Counted from the stretch's first letter, positions 36,958 to 46,521 are shown. The stretch is 64,000 bases of DNA from Leeuwenhoekiella sp. (GCA_002708845.1 PAPI01000023.1:1-64000); one strand, 5' to 3'. Notes: generated by a model not told the origin, from the sequence alone. Numbers and translations: made by a program.

Positions 36958-37479
36958 GTGTACGAAAAAACCTTTCCTAGTAAACGCTTTGCCATCACGG
37001 CAGCTTTTTTAAAAGAAGTGCTACCATCCGGCAGCACCGTATTGGACCTCGGGGTTGAAAATCCATTTTCTGAAATCATGAAAAAAGAAGGTTATCAGGT
37101 GACTAACACAAGCGGTGAAGACCTTGATCTGAATACAGATGCTGTACAGAATACCAATGCCGATGCAGTTACCGCTTTTGAAATTTTCGAACATTTACTC
37201 GCTCCACTTAATGTGCTGAAGGATATTAAAACCGATAAACTCGTGGCCAGTATTCCGCTTAAACTGTGGTTTGCTCCCGCCTATCGCAGCAAAACCGATA
37301 AATGGGACCGGCATTATCACGAGTTTGAAGATTGGCAGTTTGACTGGCTGTTGGAAAAATCTGGCTGGGAAATAAAAAGACGCAAACAATTTACCCATCC
37401 TGTGAAGAAATTGGGTTTTCGCCCACTTTTGCGACTGTTTACACCGCGCTACTATTTAATTTACGCAGAGCGGAAATGA
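36958..37479 (+). CDS. Class I SAM-dependent methyltransferase
   Basis: A 173-residue methyltransferase. Motif I is TVLDLGVENPF near residue 28, followed by VTAFEIFEHLLAPLNVLKDI, the usual post-motif helix of this class, and a C-terminal half rich in W and R. The glycine-rich loop is weaker than normal (DLGVENP). I start it at the GTG at 36958, because a TTG at 36928 overlaps the promoter box. It overlaps the following glycosyltransferase by 4 nt, so both probably modify the same glycan or lipid. Confidence 0.75.
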   Translation: MYEKTFPSKRFAITAAFLKEVLPSGSTVLDLGVENPFSEIMKKEGYQVTNTSGEDLDLNTDAVQNTNADAVTAFEIFEHLLAPLNVLKDIKTDKLVASIPLKLWFAPAYRSKTDKWDRHYHEFEDWQFDWLLEKSGWEIKRRKQFTHPVKKLGFRPLLRLFTPRYYLIYAERK

Positions 37480-38324
37480 AAATAGCAATCATCATACCGG
37501 CGTATAACGAGGCCGATTTAATACATAAAACACTCGACTCCCTTTTGGCTCAAACGTTCAAAGCCGAAAAAATTATTGTGGTTGATGATGGAAGCACTGA
37601 TGAAACTCCTCAAATCATAGCTTCATATGCTGAAAAGCATCCCGAAGTAGAATTGGTCGAAAAGAATTCTGAAGCTGCTCACCTTCCCGGAAGCAAAGTC
37701 GTGCAGGCATTTAACTACGGTCTTAACCAACTAAATACTGACTATGATCTACTGTGTAAATTTGACGCAGATCTTATTTTTCCTGAAAATTATTTGGAAA
37801 CCATCAAAGACGCTTTTTCCCAAAATCCCAAACTTGGAATGTACGGCGGCTTCTGCTATGTAGAACGCAACGGAAATTGGGAATTAGAAAACCTCACCAA
37901 TAAAGATCATATACGCGGTGCTCTCAAATGCTATCGTAAAGCCTGTTTTGAAGCCATTGGCGGACTCAAAACGGCTATGGGCTGGGATACCTTAGACGAA
38001 TTGCTAGCGCAATACCACGGTTGGGAAGTGGGCACAAATCCCGATTTACAGGTAAAACACCTCAAACCTACCGGGCATACCTATTCGACTAAAGCTAAAT
38101 ACAAACAAGGCGAGGCATTTTACGGAATGCGTTACGGCTTTTTGCTTACACTTATCGCTTCGGCAAAACTGGCGTTGCGCAAAAAGAGCCCCAAGCTTTT
38201 TAAAAATTATCTAAGTGGTTACTTGAGAGCCAAACAAAAACACCTTCCTTTTCTGGTTAATGAAAAAGAAGGTGCCTTTATACGTAAACTCCGGTGGAAT
38301 AAGATCCGGGAGAAATTATTCTAA
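37476..38324 (+). CDS. Family 2 glycosyltransferase
   Basis: A 282-residue GT-A fold glycosyltransferase. The N-terminus KIAIIIPAYNEADLIHKTLD and VVDDGSTDETPQ form the nucleotide-binding part, and KFDADLIFPENYL carries the metal-binding DxD near residue 98. No membrane segment is obvious. It is translationally coupled to the methyltransferase upstream, and its last 9 nt overlap the end of the convergent phosphatase gene. Confidence 0.88.
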   Translation: MKIAIIIPAYNEADLIHKTLDSLLAQTFKAEKIIVVDDGSTDETPQIIASYAEKHPEVELVEKNSEAAHLPGSKVVQAFNYGLNQLNTDYDLLCKFDADLIFPENYLETIKDAFSQNPKLGMYGGFCYVERNGNWELENLTNKDHIRGALKCYRKACFEAIGGLKTAMGWDTLDELLAQYHGWEVGTNPDLQVKHLKPTGHTYSTKAKYKQGEAFYGMRYGFLLTLIASAKLALRKKSPKLFKNYLSGYLRAKQKHLPFLVNEKEGAFIRKLRWNKIREKLF

Positions 38325-39956
38325 AACTTCAGTAATTATAGTACCTGTGGTTCCGTTTGGGAATTCAATACCTAACAAAGCTGCAATGGTCGGCGCGATA
38401 TCCGGGATTTCGGTGAGCTTATAAGTTTTGCCTTTTTTAATTCCTGCTCCGTAAAACAAGAGCGGCGCGTGTGTATCGTAAGAAAATGCCGAGCCGTGCG
38501 TAGAGCCGGTACGCGAATAACTGATAACTCCGGGGTCAAGCACTAAAAATACATCGCCACTACGCTTTTGATTAAAGCCTTTTTGAATTAAAGCTGCTAC
38601 ACCGCTTGTATAATTTGCCTGATTGAGTTCGGCGCGTGTGTACACCTTGTCCATTAGATCGTATTGCAAGGCAAAATGTGCAATTTTCTTTTGTAGTTCT
38701 TCCGGATTTACACCCGCTTCCTGCAGATTTTCATAATTAAAAAACACCTGATAATTTGAAATATCTTCAATCAAATCTTCTTTTCCATACTCAGAAACTA
38801 TAAACTCATTGAGCGCAGTTGCAAAGGCGCGGTTATCAAAATAGCCTGACGGAATCCTGTTTGCACTTAAATACGCCGGTACATTTACTGCCCCATGGTC
38901 TGCGGTAAGAAATACGGTATAATTGCCCTCGCCCACTTTTTTATCTAAGGCATCAAGCAAACGTTCCAGATCAAGATCGAGTCGTACGTACATATCCTCA
39001 ACCTCCTTAGAGTTAACACCAAAATTGTGACCCACATAATCGGTCGCACTATAGCTCACCACCAGAAAATCAGTATCTGAGTCCTGTCCTAACGCTTCAG
39101 CATCCAAGGCTTCAAGCGCAAAATCGGTAGTCAAATTATTTCCGTAGGGTGTTGATTTTAAAAGGGTGTAACCTCCATTTTCTGGAGCTAATTTCTCCAA
39201 ATCATAAGGAAAAACAGCATCTTCCTTACCTCTGAATCCACCTTCATAAGTATTAAGATCTGCCCCGCTTTCTACGTAAGTTTCAATTGGCTTGAGGGTA
39301 TTCCATTCTTTCAGGTAATTTTTCGCTTTCGCGGAAGCGTTAAACTCCTGCACCCATTTTGGCAATTGATCCATATAAAAAGTACTGGTAATCCACTTGC
39401 CTTCATCTCCACCTTCAAACCAATACGCCGCATTGGCGGTATGCCCCGCCGGAAGAATTGCACCACGATCTTTTAATGAAACACCAATGGTTTTACCACG
39501 CATTTGGGTATGCAAACGGTTTTGATCTGTAATCGTTGTTGTGAGCATACGATGCGGAGACATCTGCCCTGCCGGGCCGTCTACACCTACCGAAGCTACT
39601 GTGGTGTCGCCCGCGCAATACACTTGCTGCTTTTCAAATTTATTATACCAATTGTTTGAAATAATACCATGATTGGCCGGAGTTGTACCGGTATAAATAG
39701 AAGCGTGACCGGGCCCGGTGTAGGTAGGCACGTAGTTAAAATGATTGTTGCGACACTCAAACCCGTCTGACATCAAACGTTTAAAACCCCTGTCACCGAA
39801 TTGCGCTTCAAAACGGGTGAGGTAATCGAATCGCATCTGATCAACAACAATACCCACAACTAGTTTAGGCTTCTGGGAAGCTGTCTGTGCATCTGCAGGC
39901 TTAAAGCTAAGTGCAGCAAGACCAAAAAGAAGCATTTTAATACTCGTAAATTTCAT
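38316..39956 (-). CDS. pafA: PafA-type alkaline phosphatase
   Basis: A 546-residue secreted or periplasmic alkaline phosphatase with a signal peptide (1-23, ADAQ). The nucleophile is T80 in PTYTGPGHASIYTG. The metal ligands follow in VVDQMRFDYL, DYVGHNFG, TADHGAVNVP and DTHAPL, and the SLKDRGAILPAGH segment supplies the lysine and arginine that define phosphomonoesterases of the PafA group. It differs from PhoA, which uses serine. It probably releases phosphate from organic phosphate. A TAGTTTTG box lies at 39976-39983. The mature protein has no C-terminal sorting domain. Confidence 0.9.
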   Translation of the reverse strand: MKFTSIKMLLFGLAALSFKPADAQTASQKPKLVVGIVVDQMRFDYLTRFEAQFGDRGFKRLMSDGFECRNNHFNYVPTYTGPGHASIYTGTTPANHGIISNNWYNKFEKQQVYCAGDTTVASVGVDGPAGQMSPHRMLTTTITDQNRLHTQMRGKTIGVSLKDRGAILPAGHTANAAYWFEGGDEGKWITSTFYMDQLPKWVQEFNASAKAKNYLKEWNTLKPIETYVESGADLNTYEGGFRGKEDAVFPYDLEKLAPENGGYTLLKSTPYGNNLTTDFALEALDAEALGQDSDTDFLVVSYSATDYVGHNFGVNSKEVEDMYVRLDLDLERLLDALDKKVGEGNYTVFLTADHGAVNVPAYLSANRIPSGYFDNRAFATALNEFIVSEYGKEDLIEDISNYQVFFNYENLQEAGVNPEELQKKIAHFALQYDLMDKVYTRAELNQANYTSGVAALIQKGFNQKRSGDVFLVLDPGVISYSRTGSTHGSAFSYDTHAPLLFYGAGIKKGKTYKLTEIPDIAPTIAALLGIEFPNGTTGTIITEVLE

Positions 39957-39975
39957 AATCTGCAGTTTTACCCTG

Positions 39976-39983
39976 CAAAACTA
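39976..39983 (-). promoter_or_regulatory. Promoter box of pafA
   Basis: TAGTTTTG, a full TAnnTTTG match, 19 nt before the ATG. I see no recognisable Pho box. Confidence 0.5.
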
Positions 39984-40034
39984 AGGCTTTATACCAATAA
40001 TAAGATTAAGTTAATCTTAAATAGCCTTCCCGTC

Positions 40035-40042
40035 TATTTTTG
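40035..40042 (+). promoter_or_regulatory. Promoter box of the Mla-type ABC operon
   Basis: TATTTTTG, a full TAnnTTTG match, 26 nt before the permease ATG. Confidence 0.5.
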
Positions 40043-40068
40043 CTATTTTTAAACCTGAAAAATACACT

Positions 40069-40806
40069 ATGGGATACCTGAAAGAGATCGGTGCTTATTT
40101 TATGATGATTAAGGGTGTTTTTATAAAACCTACCAAAACCTCTGTACTTAGAAATCTTATTTTAAAAGAAATTGACGATCTGATCATCGGCTCGCTAGGA
40201 ATTGTTTGCTTTATCTCATTTTTTGTGGGTGGTGTAGTTGCGATTCAAACCGCGTTGAATATGGACAATCCTATTCTACCAAAATCACTCATTGGTTTTG
40301 CGTCAAGACAATCGATTATACTCGAGTTTGCTCCTACTTTTATCTCGATTATTATGGCCGGAAAGGTGGGGTCTTTCATTACCTCAAGCATCGGCACTAT
40401 GCGGGTTACTGAGCAGATAGACGCACTGGAGGTAATGGGCATCAACTCGCTAAACTATTTGGTTTTTCCTAAGATTATTGCGATGCTCTTCTACCCTTTT
40501 GTCATAGCTATAGCCATGTTTCTGGGTATTGTGGGTGGTTATGCAGCCTCGGTTTTAGGAGGGTTTGCTACAGGAGATCAATTTATTCAAGGGCTTCAGG
40601 AAGATTTTGTTCCTTTCCAACTGGTTTATGCATTTATAAAGACCTTTATTTTTGCCTTATTACTGGCGACCATTCCGTCCTATTTTGGATACTATATGAA
40701 GGGCGGAGCACTTGAGGTTGGTAAAGCCAGTACGACTTCGTTTGTATGGACGAGTGTATTTATCATTCTCTCAAACTATCTAATCACCCAATTACTTTTA
40801 AGCTAA
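40069..40806 (+). CDS. mlaE: MlaE-family ABC transporter permease
   Basis: A 245-residue inner-membrane permease of the MlaE/YrbE family, which moves phospholipids between the membranes with MlaD-type substrate-binding proteins. About five to six helices and the family segments VGGVVAIQTALNM and IMAGKVGSFITSSIGTMRV and TEQIDALEVMGIN are visible. The stop shares one base with the start of the ATPase gene. No mlaD gene follows, so the substrate-binding partner is encoded elsewhere. Confidence 0.9.
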   Translation: MGYLKEIGAYFMMIKGVFIKPTKTSVLRNLILKEIDDLIIGSLGIVCFISFFVGGVVAIQTALNMDNPILPKSLIGFASRQSIILEFAPTFISIIMAGKVGSFITSSIGTMRVTEQIDALEVMGINSLNYLVFPKIIAMLFYPFVIAIAMFLGIVGGYAASVLGGFATGDQFIQGLQEDFVPFQLVYAFIKTFIFALLLATIPSYFGYYMKGGALEVGKASTTSFVWTSVFIILSNYLITQLLLS

Positions 40807-41576
40807 TGATTGAAGTTAAGGATTTAAAAAAAGGATTTGGTGGCGATGAACTCGTTCTAAAGGGAATTTCGACCAAATTTGAAAAAGGAAAAACCAATTT
40901 GATCATTGGCCAGTCTGGCTCGGGCAAAACCGTGTTTTTAAAATGCTTACTAGGCCTTTTTAGACCTACGGAGGGCAGAATTGTTTACGACGGGGAAGCG
41001 TACTCCGATTTATCTTCTGAGAAGCAGCGTACCCTGCGTGAACAGATGGGAATGGTATTTCAAGGCAGTGCTCTTTTTGACTCCATGACAGTAGAAGAAA
41101 ATATTATGTTCCCACTTAAAATGTTTACTAAACAACGCAAAGCAGAACGTCGCGAGCGCGCTAATGAGGTAATCAAACGGGTAAACCTCATCAATGCTAA
41201 TAATAAATTACCTTCTGAAATCTCTGGCGGTATGCAGAAACGGGTTGCAATCGCACGTGCCATTGTAAATAACCCAAAGTACTTATTTTGCGATGAGCCT
41301 AACTCAGGCCTTGATCCGCGTACAGCAACCCTGATTGATAATTTGGTGCAGGAAATCACCCACGAGTATGATATCACCACGATTATCAACACGCACGATA
41401 TGAACTCAGTTATGGAGATTGGTGAAAAAATAGTCTTTCTTCAAAAAGGGCATTTAGCCTGGGAAGGTTCTAAAGACACCATTTTCAGAACCGATAACGA
41501 GGATGTTACCAACTTTGTGTATTCTTCAGATCTATTCAAAAAAGTACGGGAGGCCGTTATTAAAGAGCATCAATAA
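40806..41576 (+). CDS. mlaF: ABC transporter ATP-binding protein (MlaF-like)
   Basis: A 256-residue ABC ATPase that powers the MlaE permease. Walker A is GQSGSGKT near residue 36, the signature is ISGGMQKRVAIARA and Walker B YLFCDEPNSGLD is just after it. The frame is open for 20 codons upstream, but the ATG at 40806 overlapping the mlaE stop (TAATG) is the natural start. Its last 7 nt overlap the end of the convergent DUF389 gene. Confidence 0.92.
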   Translation: MIEVKDLKKGFGGDELVLKGISTKFEKGKTNLIIGQSGSGKTVFLKCLLGLFRPTEGRIVYDGEAYSDLSSEKQRTLREQMGMVFQGSALFDSMTVEENIMFPLKMFTKQRKAERRERANEVIKRVNLINANNKLPSEISGGMQKRVAIARAIVNNPKYLFCDEPNSGLDPRTATLIDNLVQEITHEYDITTIINTHDMNSVMEIGEKIVFLQKGHLAWEGSKDTIFRTDNEDVTNFVYSSDLFKKVREAVIKEHQ

Positions 41577-43015
41577 CGAGAGATTGCAAGTGTATCTAAT
41601 TTATATTTTAGCTTCAACCAGGCTTTTAATTTCTGTTCTTCTTTTCGCTTTTGAACTTCAGACAAAGATGGCTTCCACTCAATCATAAAAGTGGGGATCG
41701 TATCGGCTTTTTCAAAATTGGTATTAATGGTATTTGAAAATCCAAAGCGCTCAATATCTTCATAGTTTACGTGCACTTCTTCACTTAGGCTCTGAAAAGG
41801 TAAAGCAGCCGACTTGAGCCGGTTTAACTCATTTTCCAAAAGTAAAATCTGTTGATTTTTATCTGCAATAGCCTGCTGGTTATTGGCGTACAAATCTTCT
41901 AAGATTCCGGTTTTAACCTGATTGCTTAACTCCTCTGCCATGGCTGTGCTTTGGTCAGCCCCCTGGTTGATGCGAAGCTCGGCAACAGCAAGTTTCGGAT
42001 TTTCAGAAAATTCTTTTTCCCATTTGGCGATTGTACTTTTAGACACCAGATTACCAATAAGAAACAATTCTACCTTCTTATCCTTGTAGTCGATATTAGG
42101 GCTTAGAATCGAAGTCCCATCGTGCTGTATGTTTTCTTCAACAAAGTTTGTAGCTTCGTTTTTAAACACCTGTTCCTTATACAGGTTGTAGAACAGAAAC
42201 ATACTGGGCACCATTACAATAATTCCGATAGCAGAAGCCATTTGACTGATGAAGCGTCTTCTTCGCGAGTTGGCATATTTCACCATTGGGAAGCCCAATA
42301 GCTTGGAAACAACAAAAGTAGAGAGCGCTATAAAAACCGCATTGATTGAAAATAGATACAAGGCTCCTGTAGCATAGGCACCATTACCAATAGCCAATCC
42401 ATATCCTACAGTACACAATGGTGGCATCAAAGCCGTAGCAATGGCCACCCCAAAAATCACGCTGGCAATAGTCCCTTTTTTAGTTTTAGCCACAATAAGC
42501 GCCAGACCACCAAAAATCGCTACCAGAACATCAAGAATGGTAGGATAGGTTCTTCCTAAAAGTTCTGAATTGTCTGCTTTAAGCGGAATGAGTAAAAAGT
42601 AAATAAACGCCGTAAGCACACTCAAAGAAACCATCACCGCAAGGTTGATCATAGATCTCCGCAGCATTTCGACATCATTAATCGCCAGCGATAGTCCGGC
42701 ACCCACAATTGGCCCCATAAGTGGTGAGATTAACATCGCACCGATGATAACTGCTGTACTGCCCACATTAAGACCAATACTAGCTACAAAAATGGCAAAA
42801 ATGAGAATCCAGGCATTATGTCCTTTAAACGAGATATCTTTTTTAACCGCTTCAATGGTAGAATCGCGGTCGGTATCCTGACGTATGTCTAAAAGTTCTG
42901 ACAAAAAAACACGGCTATTTTGCCACAAACTTTTAGCATCACGCTTTACAGCCTCATTGGAAACTGTCTCAGAATCTGTTGAATTTGAGTTTTCCCGTTT
43001 TGATTGATCTTCCAT
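41570..43015 (-). CDS. DUF389 membrane protein
   Basis: A 481-residue protein with a soluble N-terminal stretch, a membrane domain of about six to eight helices (residues 65-270) and a C-terminal soluble region with a coiled coil (about 370-410). The DUF389 signature GLNVGSTAVIIGAMLISPLM followed by GPIVGAGLSL lies near residue 80. The function is unknown; some authors suggest a transport role. It is followed on the same strand by nothing co-directional, and manC is 8 nt upstream, so it is probably the end of the manC operon. Confidence 0.87.
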   Translation of the reverse strand: MEDQSKRENSNSTDSETVSNEAVKRDAKSLWQNSRVFLSELLDIRQDTDRDSTIEAVKKDISFKGHNAWILIFAIFVASIGLNVGSTAVIIGAMLISPLMGPIVGAGLSLAINDVEMLRRSMINLAVMVSLSVLTAFIYFLLIPLKADNSELLGRTYPTILDVLVAIFGGLALIVAKTKKGTIASVIFGVAIATALMPPLCTVGYGLAIGNGAYATGALYLFSINAVFIALSTFVVSKLLGFPMVKYANSRRRRFISQMASAIGIIVMVPSMFLFYNLYKEQVFKNEATNFVEENIQHDGTSILSPNIDYKDKKVELFLIGNLVSKSTIAKWEKEFSENPKLAVAELRINQGADQSTAMAEELSNQVKTGILEDLYANNQQAIADKNQQILLLENELNRLKSAALPFQSLSEEVHVNYEDIERFGFSNTINTNFEKADTIPTFMIEWKPSLSEVQKRKEEQKLKAWLKLKYKLDTLAISRY

Positions 43016-43023
43016 GAATTGAT

Positions 43024-44118
43024 TTAAACTAAATCTTCACCAAATTTTTCAGCCACAGCGGCACGCATCAATTTTACGTCCTGCTCTTTGGATTTAGGCA
43101 TGATAACCAAAACATCTTTACTGTCAACGATGATATAATCCTCAAGACCCTCGACAACCACAACCTTTCCTTTATCAGAACGAATGAGGTTACCGCGAAC
43201 ATCTTTTTTAATGCATCGGGCATTGACCACTACATTTTCAGATTCATCTTTTTCCAGATTGTCGTAAAGGGCACCCCAGGCACCCAGATCACTCCAGTCA
43301 AAAGTCGCCGGAATTACCCCAACATTTTTACTTTTTTCGAGGATCCCGTAGTCAATGCTGATGTTTTCAGCCTTTCCATAGTTTTCAGCAATAAATGCCG
43401 CCTCAGCATCCGTATTCAAAGCGTCATAACCTGAATTGAAAAGGGCATACATCTCAGGAAGGTATTTTTCAAATGCTTCAATAATCGCTCTGGCACTCCA
43501 AATAAAAATACCTGCATTCCAGGAATAATTACCTTCGGCCAGAAACTGCTTGGCAGTCTCATAATCGGGTTTCTCTTTAAACGCCTTAACCTGTTTTACT
43601 GCAGAATCGCCAGCGGTGTATTGAATATAACCGTAACCCGTATGTGGAAATGTAGGTTCAATACCTAAAGTCACCAGTAATTTTTCTTCGGAAACATCCT
43701 GTTCACAAGCTTTAAATCCGGTTTCCAAATCATTGAGAAAGGATTTTTCATCCTCGATCCAGTGGTCACTTGGAGCAACGATCATTACTGCATCCGGATT
43801 ATTTTTATAAATCTTAAGCGCAGCAAGTAATATACACGGTGCAGTGTTGCGCATTGCGGGCTCCAAAACGATATTTTGATCCTTAACCTTAGGTAATTGC
43901 TCGTTAACAAGGGCTTTATACTTCTCATTGGTAAGCACCAAAACATTGTCTGCAGGTACGGTTTGTGATAATCTGCCAAACGTACGCTCAATGAGAGTTT
44001 CGCCTGCGCCTAAAATATCATGAAATTGCTTGGGATAATTGGCCTTACTTAAAGGCCAAAATCGGGAACCAACTCCCCCGGCCATAATTATTGCGTAATA
44101 ATTGTCGTTTTTAGTCAT
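43024..44118 (-). CDS. manC: Mannose-1-phosphate guanylyltransferase
   Basis: A 364-residue nucleotidyltransferase that makes GDP-mannose from mannose 1-phosphate and GTP. The signature MAGGVGSRFWPLSKANYPKQ is at residues 12-31, followed by LIERTFGRL; VAPSDHWIED and YGYIQY mark the sugar site. It lacks the C-terminal isomerase domain of bifunctional AlgA-type enzymes. It is the second-last gene of a minus-strand group of closely spaced genes from the M28 peptidase to the DUF389 protein. Confidence 0.92.
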   Translation of the reverse strand: MTKNDNYYAIIMAGGVGSRFWPLSKANYPKQFHDILGAGETLIERTFGRLSQTVPADNVLVLTNEKYKALVNEQLPKVKDQNIVLEPAMRNTAPCILLAALKIYKNNPDAVMIVAPSDHWIEDEKSFLNDLETGFKACEQDVSEEKLLVTLGIEPTFPHTGYGYIQYTAGDSAVKQVKAFKEKPDYETAKQFLAEGNYSWNAGIFIWSARAIIEAFEKYLPEMYALFNSGYDALNTDAEAAFIAENYGKAENISIDYGILEKSKNVGVIPATFDWSDLGAWGALYDNLEKDESENVVVNARCIKKDVRGNLIRSDKGKVVVVEGLEDYIIVDSKDVLVIMPKSKEQDVKLMRAAVAEKFGEDLV

Positions 44119-44122
44119 GTGC

Positions 44123-44719
44123 TTATTTTAAAAGTTCGACCTCTGCATTAGGCTGAAATAAGTAGATTTTTCCGGTTGTAGTCTCTTTGCATTCATAGCG
44201 TTTTACAACCCTATTTCCCTTTTCAAAAACCTTTCCGTTGTAAATTTTAAACAGACTGCCTTTTGGTAGTTCAAATATATAGTTTTTATCACTAGGCGGA
44301 TCAAATTCTTTAAGTGCCAAAGACAAACGGGCGTCTGTATCGCTGCTTGCTTTCGGGTTTTTAAAGTGATTGGCAATAAGTGGCAAAAGCTGTTTGGGAA
44401 AGATTTCAGGTCGTATAAACGGAAGCATTAATTGCTGAAAGCTGTATTTCCATTCGGTGCCATGTGGCTTGATGCAACTCCCAAATTTTTTAAACGCTAC
44501 CAAATGTGCAATTTCATGAATGAGCGTTATGAGAAATCGATACTTATTGAGATTGGCATTAACAGTAATCTGATGCCCACCATCGGGCATTTTACGGTAA
44601 TCCCCGTGACGGGTAACTCGTTCATTTACAATTTTAAGATGTACCCCAAAGCTTTTGATCAGTTCAAAAACCGGATCAACTGCCTGTTCAGGTATGTATC
44701 GAGTCAAAATTGTTTTCAT
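44123..44719 (-). CDS. SprT-like zinc metalloprotease-fold protein
   Basis: A 198-residue SprT-like protein. The zinc motif HEIAH lies near residue 67 (ITLIHEIAHLVAFKKFG), followed by a conserved PHGTEWKYSFQQLM segment with the third ligand. The SprT family is related to the DNA-protein crosslink protease SPRTN, but bacterial roles are unknown. The start overlaps the preceding SDR stop by one base (ATGA), and manC is 4 nt downstream, so all are in one operon. Confidence 0.85.
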   Translation of the reverse strand: MKTILTRYIPEQAVDPVFELIKSFGVHLKIVNERVTRHGDYRKMPDGGHQITVNANLNKYRFLITLIHEIAHLVAFKKFGSCIKPHGTEWKYSFQQLMLPFIRPEIFPKQLLPLIANHFKNPKASSDTDARLSLALKEFDPPSDKNYIFELPKGSLFKIYNGKVFEKGNRVVKRYECKETTTGKIYLFQPNAEVELLK

Positions 44720-45402
44720 CAGGGTGTGGAGGCTGAAACCTGTAAAACCTTGCCGTTATAGAATTTGTGTGCCGTTAGGGCAAAATTTGCAATATACGCC
44801 GCCATCTCATCAGGCTGAAGTGGCGCCTGATAACCAGGAAATGCTTCTTCAAGCATTTCGGTTTGTACAGCCCCAAGTGCTAATACATTAAAAGCTATAC
44901 CCTGTTCTTTATATTCTTCAGCCAGTAATTCACTTAGTGTAATTACCGCCCCTTTGCTAGAACTGTAAGCTGCCAGCCCGGGAAACTTGGCACTACCCTG
45001 TACACCGCCCATACTGCTTATAGTTAACACATGTGAACCGGCATGCATATACGGTAAAACCGCCTGAGTTAAATGAGCTACGCCAAACACATTAACCTCA
45101 TATACCTTTTGAAAATCTGTCGCAGTGAGCTCATTAAAAGGCTTATTTACTAAAGCGCCGGCATTGTGAATGAGAACATCTACAGTTTTCCATTCCGTTT
45201 TCACCCAATCCTGAACCTTTTTCAAATCAGTCTCAGAAGCAATATCAAAAGAAAAAGCGGTCACCTGCTCCAAACCAAGTTCCGTACAGGGTTTTTCATT
45301 TCGCGAAAGCGCTAAAACCTGATGCCCCTGCTCTACAAGTTGCTTCACTAACTCGAGGCCAATGCCCCGGCTGGTTCCTGTAACTATAATTTTTTTACTC
45401 AT
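44719..45402 (-). CDS. Short-chain dehydrogenase/reductase
   Basis: A 227-residue SDR oxidoreductase. The cofactor loop is TGTSRGIGLEL at residues 8-18 (TGxxxGIG), the N-A-G motif is HNAGALVN and the active site is YSSSKGAV with Ser further upstream. It probably uses NADP. The substrate is unknown. It overlaps the preceding M28 peptidase gene by 8 nt and the following SprT gene by 1 nt. Confidence 0.88.
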   Translation of the reverse strand: MSKKIIVTGTSRGIGLELVKQLVEQGHQVLALSRNEKPCTELGLEQVTAFSFDIASETDLKKVQDWVKTEWKTVDVLIHNAGALVNKPFNELTATDFQKVYEVNVFGVAHLTQAVLPYMHAGSHVLTISSMGGVQGSAKFPGLAAYSSSKGAVITLSELLAEEYKEQGIAFNVLALGAVQTEMLEEAFPGYQAPLQPDEMAAYIANFALTAHKFYNGKVLQVSASTP

Positions 45403-46453
45403 TCCAGCTTATTTCTTCGGTGGGTGTTGTTAAAATTCCCTCGAGACCGGGAATTAATTGATTGGCAACATTGGCCATATGCTGATAATCCATTAAAGAA
45501 GCTTCATCCCCCACTTTGTGATAGTGATCAAAATTGGTGAAGTCAAAAGTTGAAACTGTTTGTGCAGGGATTTTAAAAGCCTGGTAAAAAGCATAGTTAT
45601 CGCTACGCTTAAATAAATTGTATTGTTTAGCCTGCGGCAAAAAGCCTAAAACATTTGCACCTGCGTAGCTATTGAATTTTTTAGCCAGGTTACTGTTCTC
45701 ATATCCGGTAAGATACAGCGTATAGTCTTTATCTTTCATCGGCAAGCCTACCATTTCAATATTAAACATCACATAGGGTGTAATTGAAGTACTTTTCAAA
45801 CGCTCTGCAAGATGAGCTGAACCCAGTAGACCCATTTCTTCAGCAGAAAAGAGCGTAAATAAAATACTGCGCTTGTTTGTTTTCGCCTTGGCGAAATAAT
45901 GAGCTAAAGCCATCACCGTTGCAGTACCTGAAGCATTATCATTGGCACCGTTGGCGATAACATCTCCATTTTCAGCCTCAGCAGTACCAATGTGATCGTA
46001 ATGTGCTCCAATAATTACGTACTCATCCTTAAGCTCCGGATCTGTACCCTCTAAAACACCTACCACATTGTAGCCTGCTTTTCCTTTGGCATCAAACTTA
46101 TCACGGTATGAAGTAAAATAGGGTTGAATCCCTGCATCCTGAAATGCCTTTATGATATATGTGGCTGCCTCGTCGATTTCCGTAGTTCCGGTTTCACGAC
46201 CCTTTAAGGCATCAGAAGCTAAAAACTCAACATCTTTACGCAAAGCATCAGCATTCACATACTGCTTAAAATCTTTAGATGTTGGTAATTTTTCGGTTGG
46301 TTTAAAAAGGACTTCCTCAGTTCCGTTGTTAGTCGGAACTTTATACCCATTTGAGGCATTCTGAGCTGCACCATCATCAACGGGCTTTACCGGACTTGTG
46401 CTCCCGCAGGCAATTAAAAGAGCGCCACAAGCGCTTAAAACTAATTTTCTCAT
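45395..46453 (-). CDS. M28-family zinc aminopeptidase, lipoprotein
   Basis: A 352-residue lipoprotein peptidase of family M28. I start at MRKLVLSACGALLIAC, cysteine 16 being lipidated; a longer frame to 46480 adds nine residues that break the signal peptide. The metal-site segments are IIGAHYDHIG, NGANDNASGTATVMALA and FSAEEMGLLGSAHLAE. It probably acts as an aminopeptidase on peptides at the cell envelope. It is the first gene of the group down to the DUF389 gene. Confidence 0.88.
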   Translation of the reverse strand: MRKLVLSACGALLIACGSTSPVKPVDDGAAQNASNGYKVPTNNGTEEVLFKPTEKLPTSKDFKQYVNADALRKDVEFLASDALKGRETGTTEIDEAATYIIKAFQDAGIQPYFTSYRDKFDAKGKAGYNVVGVLEGTDPELKDEYVIIGAHYDHIGTAEAENGDVIANGANDNASGTATVMALAHYFAKAKTNKRSILFTLFSAEEMGLLGSAHLAERLKSTSITPYVMFNIEMVGLPMKDKDYTLYLTGYENSNLAKKFNSYAGANVLGFLPQAKQYNLFKRSDNYAFYQAFKIPAQTVSTFDFTNFDHYHKVGDEASLMDYQHMANVANQLIPGLEGILTTPTEEISWNE

Positions 46454-46521
46454 AAGTTTCAATATAAAAAATCCCGCCATAATAGACAGGATTTTAAAGT
46501 TATAATTATTCCAGATTTGAA

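Noticed and set aside
40746-40805. Longer ATPase start inside mlaE
   Set aside because: The extra residues are a frame-shifted reading of the mlaE end; the ATG overlapping the stop (TAATG) is the standard coupled start.
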